Below, piece by piece: positions 8,013 to 17,131 of a stretch of DNA of 64,000 nucleotides (the stretch's first letter is position 1; every line of letters starts with the position of its first letter). A model generated the notes under the pieces. The model saw only the letters and a program-made list of their open reading frames with translations. It was not told the DNA's origin and ran no database searches. A program made the translations under genes and the position numbers. This DNA comes from JAUXEH01 sp965533275 (GTDB taxonomy: Bacteria > Acidobacteriota > Aminicenantia > Aminicenantales > Aminicenantaceae), in NCBI GenBank assembly GCA_965533275.1, contig CBESWG010000001.1:186001-250000 (forward strand), read 5' to 3'.

Positions 8013-10418
8013 ATGATTTTATGCTTTAAGAAGACTGGGATCCTGATCCTCGGGTTCGTGCTGATGCTAGCTGCCAATTCCTGGGCAATGCCTAAAGCTC
8101 CAGAAGCCAATCCTTGGAATTTGCTTCTCTGGTATCCCGAACCGGCTCTCGAGTGGACCGAAGCCCTCCCCGTGGGGAACGGCAGACTGGGAGGAATGGT
8201 GTTCGGCGGTGTGGAGCGGGAACATATCCAGTTTAACGAGGATTCCTTGTGGACCGGCATTCCCAGGGAGTATACAAATGCCGGCGCCTCTGAATATCTC
8301 CCGGAGATCCGGCGCATGCTGTTCGAGGGGGCGCAGCGTGAAGCAGAGGAACTGGCTCTGCGCACTTTCATGTCCGTTCCCCTGCGGCAGGAACGCTACC
8401 AGCCATTTGGCGATATCTGGATCGAGTTTACAGGAGAGGGAGGGGAGATTACCGACTATCGAAGAAAACTGGACCTGAACACCGCTGTCGCCTCCGTTCA
8501 GTACAAGCAGGGCAAGGCCACTTACACACGATCGGTCTTTTCCAGCTTCCCGGATCAGGTCCTGGTGGTACGGATTGTGTCGGAAACAAAAACACGCCTG
8601 GATCTGACCATCTCCATGGCCACTCCCCACGCTGAGGCACACGTGAGGGCCTCGGACGATGTCATTTACCTCGGAGGCAGGGTTTCCGACTATCTAGACC
8701 GGCGCGAGAACATCTCTCGACCGAGCATCCTCAAGTTCGAGTCGAGGCTCAAGGTCTACGAACACGACGGCGAACTGGCGCGGGACGGGAGCAAACTGCG
8801 GATCACCAGGGCCAGTGCCGTAACATTGATCCTGGCTGGTGCGACCAGCTACAAAAACTATACGGAGGTCGACGCGGATGCAGCACGGCGCTGCGAACAG
8901 GTCCTGAATGCAGTAGAGGGAGACTACGACTCGCTCTTGGAGAGGCATATTCGAGACCACCAGGCCCTGTTTCGCAGGGTTGAGATCGACCTGGGCCGCA
9001 CGGAACAGGCAGCGAAGCCCACACATGAGCGGATCCTGGACTTCAGCAAGGGGAACGATCCGGACCTGTCTGCCCTGGTCTTCCAATACGGCCGCTACCT
9101 TTTGATCGCCAGCAGCAGGCCCGGATCGCAGCCCGCTACGCTGCAGGGCATCTGGAACGACCAGCTGGAGCCTCCCTGGGAGAGCAAGTACACGACCAAC
9201 ATCAACTTCGAGATGAACTACTGGCCGGCCGAGCTCTGCAACCTCTCCGAGTGCCACGAGCCCATGTTCAGTCTGCTCCAGGACTGTTCGGTCAGCGGGC
9301 GGAAGACCGCAAATGTGCACTATGATGCGAGAGGATGGGCCGTCCACCACAACACAGACATCTGGCGCGGATCCGCTCCCATCAACGCCTCGAACCACGG
9401 CATCTGGGCCACCGGAGGTGCCTGGATGTGTCAGCACCTGTGGTGGCGGTATGCGTACACACAGGACAATACTTTTTTGGAAAAACGAGCCTATCCCATC
9501 ATGAAACAGGCCGCCCTGTTTTTCGTGGATTATCTGGTAGAGGATCCGCGGAACGAGCAAGGCTGGCTTATCTCCGGGCCCTCGAATTCCCCCGAGAACG
9601 GGGGGCTGGTCATGGGGCCTACCATGGATCATCAGATCATCCGCAACCTGTTCAGCAACTGCATAGAGGCCTCAAGGATTTTAGAAAAGGACCAAGAACT
9701 CCGGGCTCAGCTCATGGAATTTCGCTCGCGCCTGGCTCCCAATCAGATCGGCCAGCACGGCCAGCTCCAGGAATGGCTGGAAGACAGGGACGACCCAAAG
9801 AACAAGCACCGCCATGTCTCGCATTTGTGGGGCTTGCACCCGGGCAGCGAGATCACACAGGAAGACACGCCGGAACTTTTCGCGGCAGCACGCAAGTCAC
9901 TGGAGATGCGCGGAGATGGAGGTACGGGGTGGTCCATGGGATGGAAGGTCAATTTCTGGGCGCGGCTCAAAGACGGGGACAGGGCCTACAAGCTCATCAA
10001 TAACCTGCTACGCCTGACAGGCTCTCCCCTAACCGAGTATTCCGGAGGTGGGGTCTATCCCAACCTGTTCGATGCGCATCCGCCCTTTCAGATCGACGGA
10101 AATTTCGGGATCACGAGCGGGATCGCCGAGATGCTGTTGCAATCCCATCGGAGGGGTGAAGACGGGCACTATATCCTGGAACTTCTGCCCGCATTGCCTT
10201 CGGCCTGGCCGACCGGCTACGTAAAAGGCCTGTGTGCACGAGGAGGTTTTGTCGTCGAGATCTCCTGGAAGAACGGCAAGCTTGCGCAGGCAGAGATTCT
10301 TTCTCGTGCCGGAAGACTCTGTGTTGTCAGTTACAAGAAAGCACAGATAGAACTCATGACAGAGATGGGGACCACGTATCTTTTGGATGGCAAGCTTTCT
10401 ACACGGATACCAGAATGA
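8013..10418 (+). CDS. GH95 alpha-L-fucosidase, exported
   Basis: Glycoside hydrolase family 95 (inverting alpha-1,2-L-fucosidase, with some alpha-L-galactosidases) of 801 residues, close to the family norm. A signal peptide ends near residue 26. The mature start (LWYPEPALEWTEALPVGNG, then FNEDSLWTG) is diagnostic. By alignment in the head with the characterised Bifidobacterium AfcA residues N421, N423, E566 and D766, the matching residues here are N396 and N398 (TTNINFE), E528 (NSPEN) and D695 (QIDGNFG), so catalysis looks intact. It sits between a sulfatase and an arginase-fold pair. A divergent paralogue lies at 38023-40497 and a GH29 fucosidase at 40766-42208. AGGGG lies about 11 bases before the ATG. 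Confidence 0.94.
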   Translation: MILCFKKTGILILGFVLMLAANSWAMPKAPEANPWNLLLWYPEPALEWTEALPVGNGRLGGMVFGGVEREHIQFNEDSLWTGIPREYTNAGASEYLPEIRRMLFEGAQREAEELALRTFMSVPLRQERYQPFGDIWIEFTGEGGEITDYRRKLDLNTAVASVQYKQGKATYTRSVFSSFPDQVLVVRIVSETKTRLDLTISMATPHAEAHVRASDDVIYLGGRVSDYLDRRENISRPSILKFESRLKVYEHDGELARDGSKLRITRASAVTLILAGATSYKNYTEVDADAARRCEQVLNAVEGDYDSLLERHIRDHQALFRRVEIDLGRTEQAAKPTHERILDFSKGNDPDLSALVFQYGRYLLIASSRPGSQPATLQGIWNDQLEPPWESKYTTNINFEMNYWPAELCNLSECHEPMFSLLQDCSVSGRKTANVHYDARGWAVHHNTDIWRGSAPINASNHGIWATGGAWMCQHLWWRYAYTQDNTFLEKRAYPIMKQAALFFVDYLVEDPRNEQGWLISGPSNSPENGGLVMGPTMDHQIIRNLFSNCIEASRILEKDQELRAQLMEFRSRLAPNQIGQHGQLQEWLEDRDDPKNKHRHVSHLWGLHPGSEITQEDTPELFAAARKSLEMRGDGGTGWSMGWKVNFWARLKDGDRAYKLINNLLRLTGSPLTEYSGGGVYPNLFDAHPPFQIDGNFGITSGIAEMLLQSHRRGEDGHYILELLPALPSAWPTGYVKGLCARGGFVVEISWKNGKLAQAEILSRAGRLCVVSYKKAQIELMTEMGTTYLLDGKLSTRIPE

Positions 10419-10522
10419 TCAGGCCCTGAGCTTCTGTTTGTTGACTTGGGTATGTTTTCTGTTTATCTTGGATGACGTTCCACTATTTTAGTGTGCACTT
10501 CTTAGGCTCGAGGACAGCTGCT

Positions 10523-11557
10523 ATGAAAAAACTCTTTTGCATTCTTCTTATTCCGGTACTGTTCTGCGTTACTGTCGCGGCACAAAGCTACGAGGGAGAA
10601 GACGGGAAAATACGGATTGTGATCGTAAAGGATCCTTACTCAGACTCCCGAACCGGCCCAGAGCTCTTGAAGGGCCCGGTCCATCTGGACAACAGTGGAC
10701 TTAGGGAACTCCTATTGGGATCGGGCTGCGCGATCGAAAAGATCCTGGAGGTCCAGATGCCGGAGGAGAGGGAGCGGGAGTACGGGGAGTGGAACCGGGC
10801 CTCCCTGACCAACAGGGAGCTCGGCAGGAGTATCTACGCGTACGACAGGGATGAATGCTTCTTCATTGGGCTTTTATCCGGCAGCAAATCGTTGGTAGGA
10901 ATGCTGGCCGGGCTCCAGCACCTGGGGCCGGGCCGTGCACCGCTCCGGGACAGCCGCGGCCGGGATATCTTAGGCCTTCCCCGCCTGGGAGAGGGGCGTC
11001 CCCTGAAAGTGGGACTTGTCTGGATAGATGCCCGGGCCGCCTTCAACACTCCGGACATCACCATCGAGGGCGACATGGGCGGCATGAACGTCGCCATGGC
11101 AGCAGGGAGGTGTTTCGAAACACTGAGGCTGCAGGCGGGCCTGGATCCTCCTCTCTCCACCAAGTATATCGTCATGGCAGGCGTGAGGGACACCAGTCCT
11201 TATGAGCAGGTCCACATCGACGAATCGTTCATCGAAAGCATCTCGACAGAGGCTCTAAGAAGGTGCGATAAAGTAATCGAAGAACAGATGCTGCGCTTGA
11301 GTGCGATAACAGATCTCATCTATGTTCACGTGGATCTATCCGTGCTCGATCCCGGAGAGATCCCAGGCCAACCACGGCCTGTCAAGGAGGGTGTTTCAAG
11401 CCGGGAGTTGTCTAGCGCTCTGGAGCTCGTTTTCACACACCCCAAGGCCGCAGCTCTAGGTATCGCGTCCATGCCTGAAAATCCAGAAGAGGTTTCTCTG
11501 CAAGCCGTAAACACCCTGGTTGAAGGTGTTATCACGGGGATCAAGAAGAGAAGATGA
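10523..11557 (+). CDS. Exported arginase-fold protein with lost metal ligands
   Basis: A 344-residue protein with a clear Sec signal peptide (MKKLFCILLIPVLFCVTVAAQ), resembling ureohydrolases (arginase/agmatinase/formiminoglutamase). It is a tandem paralogue of the next gene. The family motif DAHxD reads DARAA (169-173), so His and the second Asp are gone. The DxD of the second motif reads HVDLSVLDP, so one Asp has become Ser. The GGDH loop reads LLSGSKSLVG. A dimanganese catalytic centre is therefore very unlikely. Shared segments such as AGLDPPL and VRDT tie it to its neighbour. GAGGA lies eight bases before the ATG at 10523. It may be a non-catalytic partner or ligand-binding protein; the true role is unknown. 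Confidence 0.8.
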   Translation: MKKLFCILLIPVLFCVTVAAQSYEGEDGKIRIVIVKDPYSDSRTGPELLKGPVHLDNSGLRELLLGSGCAIEKILEVQMPEEREREYGEWNRASLTNRELGRSIYAYDRDECFFIGLLSGSKSLVGMLAGLQHLGPGRAPLRDSRGRDILGLPRLGEGRPLKVGLVWIDARAAFNTPDITIEGDMGGMNVAMAAGRCFETLRLQAGLDPPLSTKYIVMAGVRDTSPYEQVHIDESFIESISTEALRRCDKVIEEQMLRLSAITDLIYVHVDLSVLDPGEIPGQPRPVKEGVSSRELSSALELVFTHPKAAALGIASMPENPEEVSLQAVNTLVEGVITGIKKRR

Positions 11558-11582
11558 AGCGCTTTTTACAGGAATAGAAAAT

Positions 11583-12581
11583 ATGAAACCAAATATCCTT
11601 AGAATAGGTCTGGTGTGCCTCCTGCTGTCCCTCCCGATTCTGAGTCCCGGTCAGGAGTACAGGGGTGGGGGAGAGGTCAAAATAGCCATTGCCAAGAATC
11701 CCTTCGGAGCGTCGGAAAGCATCATCGAGCAAGGGCTGATTCAAAGACTCGAGGCCCAGGGAGGAATTGTCATCAAGAATGAGACATTTTCCTTGACCGA
11801 GGAGGAAGAGGCATACAGAGGGTGGGCACGGAACGCCCTCGTCAGCCGCCACCTGGCCGACCTGATCTCGTCCAATCGAAAGAACGAATACCTGGTCATC
11901 GGGCTCCTTGGCAGCTGTGCCGACCTGCCGGGGATCCTGGGCGGGCTGCAGCACATGGGACCGGGACAGGAGGAAGAGGTCTACCACCTGGCCGCCTATG
12001 TCCCGCACAGGATCGCCCTGGTGTATTTCGATGCGCATGCCGACATCAACACGCCGGAATCCACCCTGAGCGGGATGTACGGGGGGATGGATGTGTCCCT
12101 GTCCGCGGGCCTTTTTAATCCCAACAACCGGATCGCCGCCGGCCTCGATCCGCCCTTGCCCCCCTCCTACATACTCCTGGCGGATGTTCGGGATACCGAC
12201 CCGAGGGAGATGGAGCTCATCGACCGGCTGAAGATCGAGATCCTCTCCACGGATGACATACGGAATCTCACTCCCAATGTGCGCATCCAAATGGACCGCC
12301 TGAGCAACCTGGCAGATCTGATATACATCCATGTGGACATGGATGTCCTGGCACCGGAAGAGGTCAGGGGACACAACCTGACCGCACCCAACGGCCCAAC
12401 GAGCGAGGAACTTGCGGCCTGCATAGAGCTGATGTTTACGTATCCCAAGACCGCGTCCATCGGTATCGCCTCTACACCCTATGGGCCCCGTGATCCCGAT
12501 CACCTTTCGCGCCGGGCCGCGGTCCGGTTGATCGAAGGTGCAGTCAAGGGAGTCCAAAAAAGATATCGCCCGCAGGATTGA
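11583..12581 (+). CDS. Exported arginase/agmatinase-family protein, mostly intact metal site
   Basis: A 332-residue ureohydrolase-like protein with a signal peptide ending near SPGQ. It keeps DAHAD (D150, H152, D154) and HVDMDVLAP (D252, D254), the usual five metal ligands from these two motifs. The first motif, normally GGDH, reads GSCAD (110-114), so the sixth ligand is missing unless Cys112 or Asp114 substitutes. Families with this fold hydrolyse guanidino or formimino groups in the cytoplasm; an exported version is unusual. The gene starts 25 bases after its degenerate paralogue, with AGGAA eight bases before the ATG, so the two are probably one transcript. A guanidino or amidino substrate in the periplasm is possible but unproven. 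Confidence 0.85.
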   Translation: MKPNILRIGLVCLLLSLPILSPGQEYRGGGEVKIAIAKNPFGASESIIEQGLIQRLEAQGGIVIKNETFSLTEEEEAYRGWARNALVSRHLADLISSNRKNEYLVIGLLGSCADLPGILGGLQHMGPGQEEEVYHLAAYVPHRIALVYFDAHADINTPESTLSGMYGGMDVSLSAGLFNPNNRIAAGLDPPLPPSYILLADVRDTDPREMELIDRLKIEILSTDDIRNLTPNVRIQMDRLSNLADLIYIHVDMDVLAPEEVRGHNLTAPNGPTSEELAACIELMFTYPKTASIGIASTPYGPRDPDHLSRRAAVRLIEGAVKGVQKRYRPQD

Positions 12582-12597
12582 ACCAAGGCCTGAGACG

Positions 12598-14046
12598 CTA
12601 GCGGATCTTATCTTCGAAATTGCTGTGCTGCCACATGCGGATCACGTTCCCATCCGCATCCCTTTCGAACAGCACCTCCTCACCGAGGGTCTTATCATCC
12701 CTAATCCGGCGAAATGTATCAGATTCGATGTGTTTGAGCAGTGTAAGCCTCTGGGCCGGGTTGTCCGTGGGCAATCCCAGGACCGCAAGCTGCCCGTACC
12801 AGGGAAAGACTGCGGTCTCTCCTGACCAGGGCTGTGCATTGTATGTTCCTGCATAGGCCTCCAGGTCCTTGCCCGGCTCGATCGTCACTATTTTCTGGCC
12901 TCGAGCTTTGTTAAGGAGCCCCCGCATCCCTGTCGCATATTTTGTGGGGTTGACACCCCCTGCATTGATCATAACGATGAACGCCTGCTTCTTCTGTGGA
13001 TCCATCCTCAGCGTACTGCGGTAGCCAGGGCAGGAGCCACCATGGCCGACAAACGTTCTGTCATCGACCTCATAGACAGAGAAGCCCAAGCCCCAGGCAG
13101 AATCCCAGTCCGGGTCCACCCAGTGGACACGCTGCATCTCTCTCAGGGTTGAGGCCTTGAGAATCTCATGGCCTCCGTTGGCCAGAAGACGGAACTGCCA
13201 GGATGCAAAGCGTGCCAGGTCATGGACGGTAGAGGAAAAGCCAGCTGCCGGCGATATGCCCTCGGCCTGAAACAGCCGGAGCATTTCGCGGCTGCCGTCG
13301 CGTTTGAGCGCGGAATATCCCGTGGCCAGCCTGCCTCTCCAGAGGTTTTCGGGCATCCGGGTCCGTGTGTCGGACAGGCGCAGAGGTTTCAGGATGTTGT
13401 CGGCTATGTAGACGTCGAAAGGAACTCCCGATAACTCAGCCACGATCTCGCCCAGCAGGGTCAGCCCCAAGTTGCTGTACTGAAAATATGTGGAGGGCGG
13501 GTAGAGAGCTTTTTGGTATCCGAGTTTCTCCTTTATCTGTTTTTGGGAGGGGAAGGGGAAATCAGGCCCGGTCCAGTACGGGTAATCGGATTCTCGAGGC
13601 AGGCCGGATGAATGAGTGAGGAGTGTCCTGACAGTGACAGGGCCGCCGTCTTCCCACGGCTGCTCTAGGGAGAACCAGGGAAGCAGGTCGCCCACCCGGT
13701 CTTCAAGGCGGAGCTTGCCGACATCCCTGAGCTGCATGACCGCCACGGAGGTAAACAACTTGGAGATCGAACAGATGCTGTAGATCGTTGAAGGGTCCGC
13801 TGCAACAGCTTTCTCCAGGTCAGCTTGCCCGTATCCATTCGACCAGATCACATCCTGGTCCTCAACCATTGAAGCCGAGATACCGGGCAGTCTATCATAG
13901 TCCCGCTGGGCTTCAAGCCAGGTGTCGATGGCACGGAATGCGGGCGCCAGGTCCCTATCATCCTCTGCCTGGCCAAAGCTGATGGCAAGAGTCATACAAA
14001 AAATCATGAATACTATACAAAATCCGGCAAACTGGCTCCTTCTCAT
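12598..14046 (-). CDS. Serine beta-lactamase-fold hydrolase (class C/esterase type), exported
   Basis: A 482-residue protein of the beta-lactamase/D-alanyl-D-alanine-peptidase superfamily. A signal peptide spans about residues 1-26. The catalytic SxxK is SISK at 93-96, the second motif is the Tyr-Ser-Asn of QYSNLG, and the third appears as GHGG rather than KTG, as in esterase-like and peptidase-like members. A C-terminal extension of about 110 residues looks like the beta domain often found after this fold. AGGAGGT precedes the ATG at ideal spacing. It converges on the arginase-fold pair with a 16-base gap and is divergent from the AsmA gene. Substrate could be a D-amino-acid peptide, an ester or peptidoglycan; antibiotic resistance cannot be inferred. 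Confidence 0.9.
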   Translation of the reverse strand: MRRSQFAGFCIVFMIFCMTLAISFGQAEDDRDLAPAFRAIDTWLEAQRDYDRLPGISASMVEDQDVIWSNGYGQADLEKAVAADPSTIYSICSISKLFTSVAVMQLRDVGKLRLEDRVGDLLPWFSLEQPWEDGGPVTVRTLLTHSSGLPRESDYPYWTGPDFPFPSQKQIKEKLGYQKALYPPSTYFQYSNLGLTLLGEIVAELSGVPFDVYIADNILKPLRLSDTRTRMPENLWRGRLATGYSALKRDGSREMLRLFQAEGISPAAGFSSTVHDLARFASWQFRLLANGGHEILKASTLREMQRVHWVDPDWDSAWGLGFSVYEVDDRTFVGHGGSCPGYRSTLRMDPQKKQAFIVMINAGGVNPTKYATGMRGLLNKARGQKIVTIEPGKDLEAYAGTYNAQPWSGETAVFPWYGQLAVLGLPTDNPAQRLTLLKHIESDTFRRIRDDKTLGEEVLFERDADGNVIRMWQHSNFEDKIR

Positions 14047-14100
14047 GCTGACCTCCTAGTACTCATACTGGGGAAATACGGCCTCCCCTGAGGCAGATCG

Positions 14101-14130
14101 AGCTTAGCACACGGTAAACAGGGGAGTCAA
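14101..14130 (-). promoter_or_regulatory. Candidate promoter for the beta-lactamase-fold gene
   Basis: Minus-strand TTGACT (14125-14130) and TAAGCT (14101-14106) are spaced by 18 bases. It lies back to back with a plus-strand candidate at 14135-14164. The predicted 5' leader of about 50 bases contains a GGGGA/TCCCC inverted pair. Confidence 0.4.
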
Positions 14131-14134
14131 ACGT

Positions 14135-14164
14135 TTGCATGGCCATACGGATTTGTCGTATGTT
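14135..14164 (+). promoter_or_regulatory. Candidate promoter for the AsmA gene
   Basis: TTGCAT at 14135-14140 and TATGTT at 14159-14164 are separated by 18 bases. A start near 14171 would fit translation from the TTG at 14193, because upstream ATG codons at 14139 and 14160 would lie before the transcript start. Confidence 0.35.
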
Positions 14165-14192
14165 AGGGACGGATGCGAGAGGAGGAAGGCGA

Positions 14193-15554
14193 TTGTCCAA
14201 ACGCAAAAAACTGTTTAAGATCACACTAATATCCGCAGCAATCGTGGTCGCTATCGTACTGGTGCTGGCCATCGTAGCGTGGCTGACGATCGATGCGGAC
14301 ATGATCGAATCGGCACTGGAGGGGCAGATTTCCCGAGAGGTCGAGATCGGAGGGATTGAGGCCAGTCTGTTCTCATCGGTATCGGGATTCACTGTCGAGC
14401 AGTTAACCATCTCGAACCATCGCAGCAGAGAGCAGCTCGAATCGGAAAAAAAGATCAGTGACGATGAGATCTTTATGCGGCTCGATTCCCTCAAGCTCAA
14501 GTTCGAATTCTGGCCACTCCTGCGCAGACAGCTCAAAGTTCGCAGCCTGCTCATTGAAAGGCCCGAGATCCGGCTGACCCGCTTTCCAGATGGTTCCTTG
14601 AATGTGTCCGACCTGATGACAGAAGGCCTACCCGAGAAGGAGATGGAGGCGGGAGACATCCCTCTTTCCCTGTCTGTCGATCGCATCCGTGTCAGCGATG
14701 GGATACTGCTGTTCGAGGATCAGACCAATGGTAGCCAATACCGGATATCCAGTTTTAATCTGGAGATCTATGACATACGGATCGATCCCAGAAATCTGGA
14801 AGAACAAAATTCTCTCCAGATAGTGGGCGATGCTGTACTCGAATCCGAGTTTTTGCCTGCGGGAGGATTTGCCCAGGAGGTCGAGGCCGAATTTCGGATG
14901 CACGGTCAGATCCAACCCTTCGATCCGGTATCGGGGAATCCCGACCCACAAGTTGACATGCAGCTTGAAACCCCATCCGGCCTGATCAAGGGATCTGAAC
15001 TCTTTGCCCGACTGCGCTCATCTCCCGTGCTTGACAGGTTCGGGATCACCCCAGATTTTCTCCCTGATGACCTGGACTGGAAGGATGGCTCCATTCTTTT
15101 GTCCATGGCCGGGAATATCGTGCGTTTGGAGGAAGGAAGGTTCCGCCTGGAAGGCTATGGGATGAATTACGGCGGTTCTTTCGACCTAAAGAGCGAAGCA
15201 GTAGATGCTGACCTGGAACTCCTTCTCGATCGGGATCTCAATGCCCCCATAACCAGGGCCTTCGGCAGTCAGGCGGATGCGGCCCTCCGGTCCGACATGA
15301 AAAAATATGTTTCCGGAGATGACATCGCGCAGACATTGATCGGCGCTATGCAGAATGAGGACCAGCAGATACAGCTCCTGTTTCGGATCTCGGGAACGCT
15401 TCAAGATCCCAAGACGGAACTGAGCGGGCCAGCATCCGCAGCCTTAAGTGCCGCAGTGCAGTCCCTTATCGCAGAACGAGCACGTGCTGCGGGTGAACAG
15501 GCCGTAAAAGAGACGCTGACAAACAAACTCAAGGGCCTGATCAAGAAGAAATAA
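14193..15554 (+). CDS. AsmA-family envelope protein, TTG start
   Basis: A 453-residue AsmA-like protein, a family whose members span the envelope and affect phospholipid transport or outer-membrane assembly. Basic residues (SKRKKLFK) are followed by one transmembrane segment at about 10-32, and then by a long beta-rich region with the family pattern (ALEGQISREVEIGGIEAS, LKLKFEFWPLLRRQLKVRSL). The C-terminal tail is alpha-helical and lysine rich. Upstream ATG codons exist, but AGGAGG lies directly before a TTG at 14193, which gives a natural charged N-terminus, so TTG is preferred. The next gene, a sulfatase, begins three bases after the stop, so the two are almost certainly co-transcribed. 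Confidence 0.8.
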   Translation: MSKRKKLFKITLISAAIVVAIVLVLAIVAWLTIDADMIESALEGQISREVEIGGIEASLFSSVSGFTVEQLTISNHRSREQLESEKKISDDEIFMRLDSLKLKFEFWPLLRRQLKVRSLLIERPEIRLTRFPDGSLNVSDLMTEGLPEKEMEAGDIPLSLSVDRIRVSDGILLFEDQTNGSQYRISSFNLEIYDIRIDPRNLEEQNSLQIVGDAVLESEFLPAGGFAQEVEAEFRMHGQIQPFDPVSGNPDPQVDMQLETPSGLIKGSELFARLRSSPVLDRFGITPDFLPDDLDWKDGSILLSMAGNIVRLEEGRFRLEGYGMNYGGSFDLKSEAVDADLELLLDRDLNAPITRAFGSQADAALRSDMKKYVSGDDIAQTLIGAMQNEDQQIQLLFRISGTLQDPKTELSGPASAALSAAVQSLIAERARAAGEQAVKETLTNKLKGLIKKK

Positions 15555-15557
15555 TCA

Positions 15558-17042
15558 GTGAGAACAAAAAGCGCGCTCCTATTTATGTGTTTCAGCCTCT
15601 CCCTGCTCCCTCCTACTGGCTGCACACGCCCCAAGACTGCGAGACACAATGTCCTGTTCATTGCTGTGGATGACCTGAGGCCAGAATTGGGGTGTTATGG
15701 GAACGATCTGATCGTGACGCCCAACCTGGACAGGCTGGCCTCTCAGGGGAGCGTTTTTACCCGGCATTTTGTGGCCACGCCGACCTGCGGAGCCTCGCGG
15801 TATGGACTTCTTACCGGACTGAGACCCAAGTCCCGTTACGACATAGGCAATGAGGCGATACGCCGGTCCCTCTCCGGGAAACCCGAATCCGAAATACCTG
15901 AGACCTTCATTCATTTGCTGAGGCGGAACGGCTACACCACGGTTGGGATCGGAAAGATCAGCCACTACCCCGATGGGCTTCTTTACGGATATGAGGAGCA
16001 GCCGGGACTAGAGAAGGAACTCCCACACAGCTGGGATGAGATGCTCCTCGATACGGGCAAGTGGGGAACCGGCTGGAACGCATTCTTTGGTTATGCCGAC
16101 GGATCCAACAGACAGAGCCGATCGAAAGAGGTCAAGCCATATGAATCTGCGCCTGTCAAGGATAACGGCTTCCCGGATGGTCTGACCGCAGATCTGGCCG
16201 TGAAGAAGCTCAGGGAACTGTCTGCCGGCCAGGATCCCTTTTTCCTGGGCGTAGGTTTTTTCAAGCCCCACCTGCCGTTTACCGCCCCAGAAAAATACTG
16301 GGATCTTTACAAAGAGTCTCAGATCCCCGTCACTCCCTCGAACTCCCTGCCGGAAAACGTGAGCCGGACGAGCCTCCATCCCAGTGCCGAACTCAACCAA
16401 TACCGCCTCGGCGAGGAAAAAGCCTCCCTCGATCACCCTGTGTCGGACGCATATGCCAGGAGGCTCAGACACGCCTATTTCGCTTGTGTGAGCTATGTCG
16501 ATGCTCAGATCGGCAGGATACTGGGAGAGTTGGAGCGCCTGGGGCTCGCCCAGGACACGATCGTGGTGGTCTGGGGAGACCACGGGTGGCACCTCGGCGA
16601 CCACCTGGTATGGGGGAAACACACGCTTTTCGAGCGGTCTCTGCGGAGTGTTTTAATCTTCCGCGTGCCCGAATCGGGAAGGCATGGTGAATTACATGAT
16701 CAGGTCGTCAGCACGCTGGATATCTACCCCACGCTGATGGACCTGTGCGGCATCGAAACCCTCCCAAAAATCGATGGGCAGAGTTTTTCCAGGCTGCTGC
16801 TTGAGGGAAGCGACAAGACCTGGAAAAACCGGGCCCACAGCTACTACCGAAACGGGATCTCACTCCGCACTCAACGCTATCGTTTGACAAAATACTTCAG
16901 GCAAGAGCAGCCTGCGATCGAATTGTATGATCATACCCAGGATCCCTTTGAGGAACACAATGTCGCGAAGGATTTCCCGGGTATTGTCGAGGACCTTTTG
17001 CCCCTCCTTGAGAGAGGGGATACCGGTCTGTATCAAAAATGA
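15558..17042 (+). CDS. Formylglycine-dependent sulfatase, iduronate-2-sulfatase-like, GTG start
   Basis: A second type I sulfatase (494 residues). HNVLFIAVDDLRPELGCYG is the opening typical of iduronate-2-sulfatase-like members, and CGASR at 77-81 is a C-x-A-x-R formylglycine signature. GDHGWHLGDH and the following WGKHTLFE segment carry further active-site residues. An N-terminal hydrophobic stretch ends in TGC near residue 22 but is a poor lipobox, so either Sec cleavage or lipidation is possible. The GTG start lies three bases after the AsmA stop. The AAGAAGAAA at the end of that gene may act as a weak ribosome site, so translation is probably coupled. Its substrate is likely a sulfated uronate, fucose or hexose residue, which cannot be chosen from sequence alone. 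Confidence 0.92.
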   Translation: MRTKSALLFMCFSLSLLPPTGCTRPKTARHNVLFIAVDDLRPELGCYGNDLIVTPNLDRLASQGSVFTRHFVATPTCGASRYGLLTGLRPKSRYDIGNEAIRRSLSGKPESEIPETFIHLLRRNGYTTVGIGKISHYPDGLLYGYEEQPGLEKELPHSWDEMLLDTGKWGTGWNAFFGYADGSNRQSRSKEVKPYESAPVKDNGFPDGLTADLAVKKLRELSAGQDPFFLGVGFFKPHLPFTAPEKYWDLYKESQIPVTPSNSLPENVSRTSLHPSAELNQYRLGEEKASLDHPVSDAYARRLRHAYFACVSYVDAQIGRILGELERLGLAQDTIVVVWGDHGWHLGDHLVWGKHTLFERSLRSVLIFRVPESGRHGELHDQVVSTLDIYPTLMDLCGIETLPKIDGQSFSRLLLEGSDKTWKNRAHSYYRNGISLRTQRYRLTKYFRQEQPAIELYDHTQDPFEEHNVAKDFPGIVEDLLPLLERGDTGLYQK

Positions 17043-17131
17043 TGTGACCTAACGCAGATTCGCTGGCCTGGTCTGAGAGTCTGTGTTATATATCCATTTG
17101 AGATAGGTTGATATAAAAAAAGGGGTAGAAC

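Noticed and set aside
8694..9632. Long minus-strand open frame opposite the first GH95 gene
   Set aside because: It is antiparallel to a gene with intact catalytic motifs, lacks a ribosome site and reads as low-complexity shadow sequence.
10404..10416. TCAGG/CCTGA pair at the end of the GH95 gene as a terminator
   Set aside because: The loop would be one base and there is no T-run.
11541..12557. Minus-strand frame of about 338 codons over the second arginase-fold gene
   Set aside because: It mirrors the real gene; no signal, motif or ribosome site.
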